Positions 1 through 5,277 of a stretch of DNA of 6,176 nt are shown in pieces (position 1 is the first letter of the stretch; each line of letters opens with the position of its first letter). The notes under the pieces were generated by a model. The model had not been told where the DNA came from and ran no database searches. It saw only the letters and a list, made by a program, of their open reading frames with translations. Origin of the DNA: Bacillota bacterium (GTDB taxonomy: Bacteria; Bacillota; Clostridia; Oscillospirales; Ruminococcaceae); contig JAEWMM010000146.1 in assembly GCA_023457175.1 (NCBI GenBank), positions 1-6,176 on the forward strand. The letters run 5' to 3'. The translations under genes and the position numbers were made by a program.

Positions 1-108
1 AAAGTGCGCCGGATTGCTCGCCCGCAGGCGACAAAACGGGTACTCTTGCCCGTTTTGTGAAGCTGGGCATAAAAAGGCTGAGCCGTGCGAAGACTTTTTT
101 GACAAGCT
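1..108. repeat. Palindrome-rich interspersed repeat, copy 1 (cut by window edge)
   Basis: Bases 1-57 match 4028-4084 in the same orientation at 55 of 57 positions, differing only at 16 and 41. A perfect 10-bp hairpin lies at 31-40/49-58 (acaaaacggg paired with cccgttttgt, 8-nt loop). A second, decayed inverted repeat follows (about 61-75 against 94-108, agct...aaaaag against ctttttt...agct); in copy 2 this one is a perfect 16-bp stem. The copy probably starts left of the window, because the partner has a further hairpin just before the shared segment. No protein is supported here. It looks like a multi-copy intergenic element, but only two copies are visible. Confidence 0.75.
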
Positions 109-140
109 GAGCAAGGCAGGCAACGGGACATTCGTTTATA

Positions 141-173
141 ATGTAAGCGTCCGCTTGCGGACTGATTTTACAT
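141..173. repeat. Two-tier hairpin
   Basis: An outer stem atgtaa (141-146) pairs with ttacat (168-173), and an inner stem gtccgc (149-154) pairs with gcggac (157-162) across a 2-base gap. No T-run follows, so it is not a standard terminator on the plus strand. It lies just downstream of the first interspersed repeat and may be part of the same kind of intergenic structure. Function is unknown. Confidence 0.5.
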
Positions 174-431
174 ACCCGCCTTCTAGTCCGGGCGATGTCG
201 GGGGCGCCCGTCGCAGGCGCATTCTTTGAACCGCCGCCTCGGGCAGCTTCCATCACGTTTTACGCTTCAATTATAGCGTCTGGCTTCGAAAGCACTCTTG
301 TATCTGCACGGCTGTAACGCAAGGCGTCGCCGCAGGCGTATATAAAATATCCGCGCCTGCCCTGTTCCCGCCTCCAAACTGCTGACTACAATCAACCGTA
401 AAAATCGGTTTCCCGCAGCAGGCCGATATTC
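174..431. other. Intergenic stretch, no supported gene
   Basis: Open frames here, on either strand, lack ribosome-binding sites and recognisable protein composition. The stretch ends at the ridA promoter. Short GC-rich inverted repeats are present, but I cannot assign a role to any of them. Confidence 0.5.
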
Positions 432-460
432 GTGACACCGCCGCATTTGTGTGTTATAAT
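432..460 (+). promoter_or_regulatory. Sigma-A promoter of the ridA operon
   Basis: A -35 GTGACA (432-437, five of six consensus bases) is followed by a 17-nt spacer and a perfect -10 TATAAT (455-460). A second TATAAT at 464-469 lacks a comparably placed -35. Transcription would begin near 467, giving a leader of roughly 108 nt before the ridA start. The leader holds a short GC-rich hairpin (ccggc 530-534 with gccgg 541-545) just upstream of the ribosome-binding site, and no riboswitch I recognise. Confidence 0.7.
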
Positions 461-574
461 TTTTATAATTTGTACGCACCCCCGCGTCAGGCGGATAGCC
501 GCGGCAAGACAGCCCCGGCGCGGGCAGATCCGGCGGCCTTGCCGGCTTATAACAAGATAAAGGAGCGGTTAAAG

Positions 575-958
575 ATGGAGATTGTATCCCCCCGATACGC
601 GGGAACAAACAAAGGGCATTACAGTCCCGGCATCATTTCACACGGGATGCTGTATATATCGGGTCAGCTGTCGATTGACCCCGACACCCGCCTGCTGCCT
701 GAGGGCGGCATTGCGGCGCACGCGGCGCTGGCGCTTAAAAATGTCGAGCGGGTGCTGCATGAAGCGGGCCTGACCAAAAACGACGTGGTGCAGTGCCGGG
801 TCTATGTGACCGATGTGGCGCTGTGGGACGACGTAAACGCCGTATACGCCGAATTTTTCGACAGTCATAAGCCCGCCAGAATTGTTGTGCCGGTGCCGGC
901 GCTTCATTTTGGCTGCATGGTGGAGATAGAAGCGATTGCGGAGGTGCATGCGCCGTGA
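575..958 (+). CDS. ridA: RidA family reactive enamine/imine deaminase
   Basis: This 127-residue protein has the usual length of the RidA (YjgF/YER057c/UK114) family. Members are cytosolic trimers that hydrolyse reactive enamines and imines, such as 2-aminoacrylate released by PLP enzymes, to keto acids and ammonia. Visible signatures are GHYSPG near residue 14 (Tyr16), ISGQLSIDP at 28-36, the CRVYVTD strand at 74-80, VNAVYAEFF at 87-95, PAR with Arg102, and VEIEAIA with Glu117. By alignment from memory, Arg102 and Glu117 correspond to E. coli RidA Arg105 (carboxylate binding) and Glu120 (water activation), so it should be an active deaminase. I chose the ATG at 575 because AAGGAG (560-565) sits nine bases upstream; longer versions add an unrelated N-terminus. 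The next gene starts inside its stop codon, so the two are translationally coupled. Family is certain; the physiological substrate is not known. Confidence 0.95.
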   Translation: MEIVSPRYAGTNKGHYSPGIISHGMLYISGQLSIDPDTRLLPEGGIAAHAALALKNVERVLHEAGLTKNDVVQCRVYVTDVALWDDVNAVYAEFFDSHKPARIVVPVPALHFGCMVEIEAIAEVHAP

Positions 959-2049
959 CCTACAGCTGTTCAAAATGCAACGCCAAGGCGGACGTGACGA
1001 CCCGCGCCCCCAAATGCGGCTGCGGCGGACTGTGGAAGCTCGACTTTACCCCGCCCGCCTTTGACGCAGGACTCATCGACAAGGACTGCTGGGGGCTTTT
1101 CCGCTACCGCGCGTTCATGCCGCTTATCGACGAGAGCTGGCGGCAGATTTCGCTGGGCGAGGGTATGACCCCCGTGGTGCCGTTTGACGACGACCTGCTG
1201 CTAAAGATGGACTATTTTATGCCTACGCTGTCTTTCAAGGACAGGGGCGCGGCTGTGCTGATCTCGCACTGCAAGGCCATCGGCGTCGATTCGGTGGTGC
1301 AGGACAGCAGCGGCAACGCAGGCAACAGCGTGGCGGCCTACTGCGCCAAAGCGGGCATTGCCTGCGAGATTTTTGTCCCCGAGGGCACCTCGCCCAAGAA
1401 AATCGACATGATCCGCGCGCACGGGGCGGCGGTCAACATTGTGCCGGGCTCGCGCGACCACTGCGCCGACGTCTGCCGCGCCAAGGTAGAGCGCGAGGGG
1501 AAATATTACGCCAACCACGTCTATAACCCCTTCTTCTACGAGGGCACCAAGACCTATATCTACGAGATTTACGAGCAGCTCGAGCGCATTCCGCAGAACA
1601 TTTTTGTGCCGCTGGGCAATGGAACGCTGTTTATCGGCGTGATGAAGGCGCTTGAGGAATTTTTGGCCGCCGGCATTATTGACCGCATGCCCAACGTCGT
1701 CGCGCTGCAAAGCGAGCGCTGCGCCCCCATTGCGGCGGCGGCCGAGCAGGGGCTGGCCTTCCCCGCGGCGGTTACGGCAGCGCCCACGCTGGCCGAGGGC
1801 ATCGCCATCGGCGTACCGATGCGCGGCGGGGAGATTCTGGACTATATCAGAAAGTACAGTCTCAAGGTGATGCTTGCCCCCGAGGATCAGATTCTTGAGG
1901 CCAGAGGCGCGCTGGCTAAAAAGGGCATCTATTGCGAGCACACCACCGCAGCCAATTACGCCGCATATCTGCGCTATTGCAGCCTTTACGGCCCAACGCC
2001 GGACAGCATTATTCCAATGTGCGGCGCGGGGTTAAAGTCTGATCATTAG
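955..2049 (+). CDS. Threonine synthase-like PLP-dependent enzyme (fold type II)
   Basis: This 364-residue cytosolic enzyme belongs to the tryptophan-synthase-beta/threonine-synthase fold. An N-terminal zinc-ribbon-like segment carries Cys5, Cys8, Cys21 and Cys23. The PLP lysine is Lys95 in SFKDRGA, the SSGNAGNS loop (118-125) should contact the cofactor ring, GNGT (221-224) is the phosphate-binding loop, and the CGAGLK end (356-361) resembles the GTGLK end of threonine synthases. Threonine synthase converts O-phosphohomoserine to threonine, but no hom or thrB neighbour is present, so an amino-acid lyase or another beta/gamma-replacement activity is also possible. The GTG start lies within the ridA stop codon (GTGA) and is preceded by GGAGG at 940-944. 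Coupling to RidA suggests the enzyme releases enamine intermediates that RidA clears; that is inference. Family is confident, exact reaction is not. Confidence 0.85.
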   Translation: MTYSCSKCNAKADVTTRAPKCGCGGLWKLDFTPPAFDAGLIDKDCWGLFRYRAFMPLIDESWRQISLGEGMTPVVPFDDDLLLKMDYFMPTLSFKDRGAAVLISHCKAIGVDSVVQDSSGNAGNSVAAYCAKAGIACEIFVPEGTSPKKIDMIRAHGAAVNIVPGSRDHCADVCRAKVEREGKYYANHVYNPFFYEGTKTYIYEIYEQLERIPQNIFVPLGNGTLFIGVMKALEEFLAAGIIDRMPNVVALQSERCAPIAAAAEQGLAFPAAVTAAPTLAEGIAIGVPMRGGEILDYIRKYSLKVMLAPEDQILEARGALAKKGIYCEHTTAANYAAYLRYCSLYGPTPDSIIPMCGAGLKSDH

Positions 2050-2072
2050 ATAAGTACAATATCATTAAAGTT

Positions 2073-2123
2073 TAAAGGCGCTTATTATCGAGCCGCGCAC
2101 GGCCGGGATAATAGGCGCCTTTA
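2073..2123 (+). terminator. Large hairpin after the ridA operon
   Basis: A 17-bp stem, 2073-2089 against 2107-2123, has one G-U wobble as its only imperfection. Its 17-nt loop contains a smaller stem (gccg/cggc, 2092-2095 with 2100-2103). It begins 24 bases after the PLP-enzyme stop codon, the position expected of an operon terminator. No U-tract follows on the plus strand, so it may act as a 3'-end stabiliser or an imperfect terminator. Confidence 0.6.
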
Positions 2124-2640
2124 CCTATGGCCTTTAAAAGCCGTCCCCATATAAATATAACGCCGGCACTTTCACGCGGGGCATGCAATCTCCAAGAACC
2201 GGATGCTTTACGCCCGCTCAGAAAGGTTGGGGGCGGGGCCGTTCCTGCGCACAAGCGCTAAACAACGTTGCCGTTTTATAATGTCTGCCTATGCGCCAAG
2301 CATGCCCAACCAGCACGGCGGCGCTTCCATCGCACCGCCGTGCCCCAAGAGGCCGCACAGCCCGATTGGCGCAAATAATCTCAGCGCGTCAGCACTAAAC
2401 AAAATGTTCACAGGTGATGACGGCGGTCATAGGCCTTATCTCATTATGACAGGCTATACCGACACAACCGTCAAGGGGCGCTTATGCCGCAAAGTTTTTT
2501 CGCTGTCGCGGCACAACCCGGCGTTTTACCGGCAATCGTTGCCGCCGCATGAGAGAACCGCCCTTTAGAGCGACGCGCAGCCTGTGGCCGTCGCCGACAT
2601 AGCCCGCGCCCAGACCTCAATCGTACCGCCGCCTAAAACC
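2124..2640. other. Gene-poor intergenic region
   Basis: About 500 bases separate the two operons. An open frame from an ATG at 2203 to 2568 on the plus strand has no Shine-Dalgarno site, a low-information composition and no motif I recognise, so I do not call it a gene. The minus strand gives nothing better. The only clear structure is the hairpin at 2313-2343. The stretch could be a fully decayed gene. Confidence 0.45.
2313..2343. repeat. GC-rich hairpin
   Basis: gcacggcggcgc (2313-2324) pairs with gcaccgccgtgc (2332-2343): nine consecutive pairs, one C/A mismatch and two further pairs around a 7-nt loop. No T-run follows on either strand. Function is unknown. Confidence 0.55.
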
Positions 2641-2662
2641 CCAAACTTTTTTAGAAAAAGTA

Positions 2663-2691
2663 TTGACAAAAGAAAATATTTCCTGTATCTT
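2663..2691 (+). promoter_or_regulatory. Sigma-A promoter of perR-peroxiredoxin operon
   Basis: A perfect -35 TTGACA (2663-2668), a 17-nt spacer and -10 TATCTT (2686-2691, four of six consensus bases) predict a start near 2698. A 7-bp A/T inverted repeat (2645-2651 with 2655-2661) lies immediately upstream of the -35 and may mark an A/T-rich upstream element. The predicted start falls inside the Per box, so bound repressor would block initiation. Confidence 0.8.
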
Positions 2692-2695
2692 AAAT

Positions 2696-2719
2696 TTATA
2701 ATAATTATAATAATTATTC
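2696..2719 (+). promoter_or_regulatory. PerR operator (Per box), with overlapping second site
   Basis: TTATAATAATTATAA at 2696-2710 is an exact match to the Bacillus subtilis PerR consensus TTATAATNATTATAA (7-1-7 symmetry). It lacks the GATAAT/ATTATC arms typical of a Fur box. A second, imperfect box begins nine bases on (2705-2719): its first half-site is perfect and its second agrees at five of seven positions, giving three half-sites in a row. The site covers the predicted transcription start of the perR operon, implying autorepression relieved by peroxide. Confidence 0.88.
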
Positions 2720-2752
2720 TTGTTTTAATACTTGGATAAAGAAGGGATTTCT

Positions 2753-3172
2753 ATGGCGCTATTTGACGATTTGTCTCAAAAGCTTTCGGCACACGCCATC
2801 ACCCCCTCGATACAGCGCATTAAGATTCTCGACTATCTTCAGCGCAGCAAAAACCATCCGACGGCCGACCGGATTTTTTCCGATCTGCAAAAAGCGCCGC
2901 CTCCCCTGTCGAAGGCAACGGTTTACAACACGCTGGCGCTGTTTGCCGAAAGAGGGCTGGTCAGGGTTTTGCCGATGGAAAACAACGAAAACCGCTACGA
3001 TATTCTCTCGGCGTCGCACGGCCATTTTATCTGTACCGGATGCAAGACCGTTTATGACCTGCAGGCCGACCTCGACAGATGCATAACAGACCGGCTTGAC
3101 GGATTTGAGGTGCGCGAAAAAAATGTATTTCTTAAGGGGCTGTGTCCCCGGTGCGTTATAAAAAATAAATAA
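2753..3172 (+). CDS. perR: Peroxide-responsive repressor PerR (Fur family)
   Basis: This 139-residue protein has the Fur-family layout: an N-terminal winged helix with LSKATVYNTLALF as recognition helix (about 52-64) and a C-terminal metal-binding dimerisation domain. Regulatory-metal ligands by alignment to B. subtilis PerR are His35, Asp83, His89, His91 and Asp102. Asp rather than Glu at the last position is the feature that separates PerR from Fur. Structural zinc is held by CTGC (Cys94, Cys97) and CPRC (Cys131, Cys134). PerR with Fe(II) represses peroxide-defence genes and is inactivated when peroxide oxidises a metal-bound histidine. The ATG at 2753 is chosen because AGAAGGG lies six bases upstream; an in-frame TTG at 2732 would need its start inside the untranslated leader. 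The exact Per box upstream and the peroxiredoxin 19 bases downstream support the assignment. Confidence 0.93.
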   Translation: MALFDDLSQKLSAHAITPSIQRIKILDYLQRSKNHPTADRIFSDLQKAPPPLSKATVYNTLALFAERGLVRVLPMENNENRYDILSASHGHFICTGCKTVYDLQADLDRCITDRLDGFEVREKNVFLKGLCPRCVIKNK

Positions 3173-3191
3173 TTTTAAGGAGGCAGCAAAA

Positions 3192-3908
3192 ATGGAAGTC
3201 ACGAACAATATCAGAATGCCCTTAATCGGCGATCAGGCGCCGGAATTCAGAGCCGTTACCACGCAGGGTGTGATCAACTTTCCTGAAGATTATAAGGGAA
3301 AATGGGTCATCCTCTTCTCGCATCCCGCCGACTTCACGCCCGTTTGCACCACCGAATTTATGACCTTTGCCACGATGGCCGAGGAATTTAAGGCACTCAA
3401 CACCGAGCTGGTCGGCCTTTCGGTCGATTCGCTCTACGCGCACATCGCGTGGCTGCGCAAGATTCAGGAGCTTGAGTGGAACGGCATGGAGGGCGTCGAA
3501 GTCAAGTTTCCCCTCATTGAGGATATCCGCATGGAGGTCGCAAACAAATACGGCATGATTCAGGGGCAGTCCAACACCCAGGCGGTGCGCGCCGTATTTA
3601 TCATCGACCCCAAGGCCGTCATTCGTACCATTCTGTACTACCCGGCTTCGACCGGCAGAAACTTTGACGAGATCAAGCGCATCATTCTGGCGCTGCAAAA
3701 GGCCGACAGCGACGCAGTTGCAACCCCCGCCAACTGGCGCCCCGGCGACGACACCATCGTCCCGACGGCCGGTTCTTGCGGCGTCGCCAAGGAGCGCATG
3801 GAAAGCTCCGGTGACGACACCTATTGTCTCGACTGGTTCCTCTGCTTTAAGAAGGAAAAGAAAAAACCCGACTGCGGCATAATCCCCCGCCGCCAGTTAC
3901 ATAAATAG
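3192..3908 (+). CDS. Peroxiredoxin, Prx6/archaeal thioredoxin-peroxidase type
   Basis: This 238-residue cytosolic protein is a thiol peroxidase of the AhpC/TSA-1-Cys superfamily, reducing hydrogen peroxide and organic peroxides. FTPVCTTE (48-55) carries the peroxidatic Cys52 with Thr49; Arg133 in QAVRAVF is the expected catalytic arginine, and NWRPGD (181-186) is the typical motif of the long-tailed Prx6 branch. The C-terminal tail has Cys196, Cys212, Cys218 and Cys228. The Cys212-x5-Cys218 pair around an aromatic DW sequence resembles the resolving pair of the Aeropyrum enzyme, suggesting a 2-Cys rather than strictly 1-Cys cycle. Start choice is firm: AAGGAGG at 3177-3183, eight bases before the ATG. 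It is the second gene of the PerR-controlled operon, so it should be induced by peroxide. The stop codon overlaps the first bases of a terminator-like hairpin. Reductant partner is unknown. Confidence 0.93.
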   Translation: MEVTNNIRMPLIGDQAPEFRAVTTQGVINFPEDYKGKWVILFSHPADFTPVCTTEFMTFATMAEEFKALNTELVGLSVDSLYAHIAWLRKIQELEWNGMEGVEVKFPLIEDIRMEVANKYGMIQGQSNTQAVRAVFIIDPKAVIRTILYYPASTGRNFDEIKRIILALQKADSDAVATPANWRPGDDTIVPTAGSCGVAKERMESSGDDTYCLDWFLCFKKEKKKPDCGIIPRRQLHK

Positions 3909-3937
3909 AGGCCGGACGGTTCCCCCGTCCGGCCTCT
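3907..3937 (+). terminator. Hairpin at the end of the peroxiredoxin gene (copy A)
   Basis: A perfect 13-bp stem, agaggccggacgg (3907-3919) with ccgtccggcctct (3925-3937), closes a ttccc loop. It begins within the peroxiredoxin stop codon. There is no U-tract after it (cagtctgtcg), so termination here may be weak. The same hairpin recurs at 4138-4168 with a proper T-run. Confidence 0.65.
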
Positions 3938-4021
3938 CAGTCTGTCGAAAAAGCGCATTGGTAATGCCAAGCACCGGGGGAATCGTGCGAAACGGGGGGC
4001 GGCCCCCACTTTCGCGTCGAA

Positions 4022-4137
4022 GCGCACAAAGTGCGCCGGATTACTCGCCCGCAGGCGACAAAACGGGCACTCTTGCCCGTTTTGATCAGCTTGGCGCAAA
4101 AGGCCGAAGCGTAGCCAAGGTCTTTTGCGCCAAGCTG
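4022..4137. repeat. Palindrome-rich interspersed repeat, copy 2
   Basis: This segment holds three consecutive hairpins: gcgcac/gtgcgc (4022-4027 with 4031-4036), caaaacggg/cccgttttg (4059-4067 with 4076-4084), and a perfect 16-bp stem, cagcttggcgcaaaag (4087-4102) with cttttgcgccaagctg (4122-4137), around a 19-nt loop. Bases 4028-4084 repeat 1-57 almost exactly. It lies between convergent genes and between two copies of a terminator hairpin. Open frames crossing it on both strands look like by-products of the palindromes. The copies are about 4 kb apart in the same orientation, which suggests a dispersed family. Confidence 0.78.
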
Positions 4138-4176
4138 AGAGACCGGACGGTTCCCCCGTCCGGTCTCTATCTTTTT
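4138..4176 (+). terminator. Rho-independent terminator (copy B of the hairpin)
   Basis: agagaccggacgg (4138-4150) and ccgtccggtctct (4156-4168) form a perfect 13-bp stem with a ttccc loop, followed by atc and a five-T run (4172-4176). This is a proper intrinsic terminator for plus-strand transcripts from the perR-peroxiredoxin operon and protects the convergent spoIIR gene. It repeats the 3907-3937 hairpin, with one G-C pair replaced by A-T. Confidence 0.8.
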
Positions 4177-4190
4177 ATCGAAGCGCTCAG

Positions 4191-4793
4191 CTATTCCCCG
4201 CCGTGGCCGATCAACTTCTCAAATGCCTCCACGACGGCAAACTTCGCCTGATAGCACGGCTCGCCGCTTAAGGTGCGAATCTGCTCCTCCACCTCGGCGG
4301 CCTGCTTTTGGGTCGCCACCGGAATGCACAGCGGCGGGTACATGACGCACCACCAGTTTTGGCCCTTTCCCTCGCCGATTACCACCCGCAGCGCCGTGTA
4401 GGTTCCGGCGGGCAGCGTTACCCCGTCCTCATAGGCACGGGTGTCGAAGTACATGTCGGTTACGCTCACCGCGACGCCATGGTTATCCCCCGCTGCCCGC
4501 AGCGTCTTTTGGGCGGTCAGCGCAATGTCGTCGCTTAAAAATTCGGCAAAGCTGGCCGCCTGCGCGGCGTCCGAGCCGCCGAGCAGCCCGGAATACGCCT
4601 CCAGCAGCGCATCGCGCACCATCAGCTTGTGCTGCTGATCCTCGGCGCTGTCAGAATTCGCAATAATATGCAGCCGCAGCGTGTTCTGCCGCACAGCGGC
4701 GCACTGCGCGGCAAAGCTGTCGAACGAGAGCAGCAGCATCGACAGCATCAGCGTTAAAAAAAGTGTGAGCGCAAAGCGGTCTGTTTTGGTCAT
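4191..4793 (-). CDS. spoIIR: Stage II sporulation protein R
   Basis: SpoIIR is made in the forespore and secreted into the space between the septal membranes, where it triggers the SpoIIGA protease that processes pro-sigma-E in the mother cell. This 200-residue protein has a hydrophobic N-terminal export segment (about 8-24). It has family blocks LRLHIIANSDS (39-49) with nearby DQQHKLMVRD (52-61), DTRAYEDGVTLPAGTYTALRV region (117-137), and IGEGKGQNWWCVMYPPLC (139-156), the strongest SpoIIR signature. Cys149 and Cys156 sit in that block. The ATG at 4793 gives the full signal segment and I see no alternative start upstream in frame; the ribosome-binding candidate is a weak GGCAGG buried in a hairpin. 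I see no convincing sigma-F promoter. The gene converges on the peroxiredoxin operon, separated by terminator hairpins. Confidence 0.96.
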   Translation of the reverse strand: MTKTDRFALTLFLTLMLSMLLLSFDSFAAQCAAVRQNTLRLHIIANSDSAEDQQHKLMVRDALLEAYSGLLGGSDAAQAASFAEFLSDDIALTAQKTLRAAGDNHGVAVSVTDMYFDTRAYEDGVTLPAGTYTALRVVIGEGKGQNWWCVMYPPLCIPVATQKQAAEVEEQIRTLSGEPCYQAKFAVVEAFEKLIGHGGE

Positions 4794-4796
4794 AAT

Positions 4797-4836
4797 AAAA
4801 AACCTGCCAATCCTGTTTAAAGTCAGGAACGGCAGG
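4797..4836 (-). promoter_or_regulatory. Terminator-like hairpin directly ahead of spoIIR
   Basis: Read on the minus strand, cctgccgttcctg (4836-4824) pairs with caggattggcagg (4815-4803), 11 of 13 positions, around an 8-nt loop, and is followed at once by six T (4802-4797), three bases, and the spoIIR ATG. That is the form of an intrinsic terminator or attenuator, and the 3' arm contains the only Shine-Dalgarno-like bases. It may end readthrough from upstream or limit spoIIR expression. Its role is inferred from sequence alone. Confidence 0.55.
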
Positions 4837-4895
4837 ATATGTCCGCCATTGAGCGGGCTTTTTGATGTATACGGTTGCCTTCTGCCGATCCTGTT
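4804..4895. repeat. 14-nt direct repeat upstream of spoIIR
   Basis: ctgccaatcctgtt (4804-4817) and ctgccgatcctgtt (4882-4895) differ at one base and are 78 bases apart. The first copy forms an arm of the hairpin ahead of spoIIR. This may be chance, a remnant of local duplication, or a pair of binding sites. Confidence 0.35.
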
Positions 4896-5017
4896 GCAAT
4901 AAAAGGTTGGACAGGTTTTGGGGGCTTTATTCAGGCACAGCGGCAGGACGGCAATAGTTTTTATCCACCGGCGTGTGCGTTCTCTTTCACTGTCAACTTC
5001 TTAAGTTCGCCGATGCT

Positions 5018-5277
5018 TTAATTTTGCACTCTTGACAGGACGGCATGAATGCCCGCTGCGGCTCCGTTGGGCAGGACGATGTGAAAAAACACGTAAAACT
5101 TGCTTGCGTCCCGGCCGCTTCCTCGGTGGCAAAATCAAGGTTTGAAAGGCTCGACGTAACCACCCGCATGATATACGGAATGCTCAGCGGCGTGTGGCCA
5201 ATTAAAAGGCTTGGCACAACCGGCAGCGCATACTGCTTGACGACGTAGCGCAGCATCATAAGACATAACCATCGCAT
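5018..5277 (-). pseudogene. Remnant of ABC transporter permease (PotB/PotC-like inner-membrane subunit)
   Basis: One minus-strand frame from 5277 reads LLIGHTPLSIPYIMRV and then LSNLDFATEEAAG. This strongly resembles the segment before the cytoplasmic EAA loop of spermidine/putrescine- or iron-type permeases (BPD_transp_1 family). The expected continuation of that loop, SKFYVFFHIVLPNGAAAG, is in a different frame and ends at a TAA (5018-5020). Joining the two frames restores a nearly normal EAA-x-G-...-LP loop, with several residues missing at the junction near 5115-5130, consistent with a small out-of-frame deletion. The N-terminal transmembrane segments and the C-terminal ones are absent, and no transporter partners are nearby. 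I therefore read it as a decayed internal fragment, not a functional gene. The family assignment is from motif recognition; the transported substrate cannot be inferred. Confidence 0.6.

Noticed and set aside
1..108. CRISPR-like array
   Set aside because: The repeats are two distant, same-oriented copies with internal palindromes, not regularly spaced short direct repeats.
14..229. Open frame across the left-edge repeat
   Set aside because: It is produced by the palindromic repeat. Its sequence motif recurs in the second repeat copy, and there is no ribosome-binding site.
1201..1941. Long minus-strand open frame opposite the PLP enzyme
   Set aside because: It is antisense to a gene with clear catalytic motifs. 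High GC in the third codon position commonly opens such frames.
2203..2568. Open frame of 121 codons on the plus strand
   Set aside because: It has no ribosome-binding site at either possible ATG, crosses a strong hairpin, and shows no motif or protein-like pattern.
2696..2710. Fur box instead of Per box
   Set aside because: The arms are TTATAAT/ATTATAA and not TGATAAT/ATTATCA. The adjacent regulator has the PerR-type Asp and the target is a peroxidase.
3821..4251. Open frames on both strands between peroxiredoxin and spoIIR
   Set aside because: They run through terminator hairpins and the interspersed repeat and overlap firmly assigned genes at either end.
4840..4880. Possible sigma-F promoter for spoIIR
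   Set aside because: A GTATA box and GG-rich -10-like sequences occur on the minus strand, but I could not find a pair with correct spacing and a good -10.
4651..4899. Minus-strand frame overlapping the start of spoIIR
   Set aside because: It overlaps the conserved spoIIR N-terminal region in another frame, and neither a family nor a ribosome-binding site was seen.
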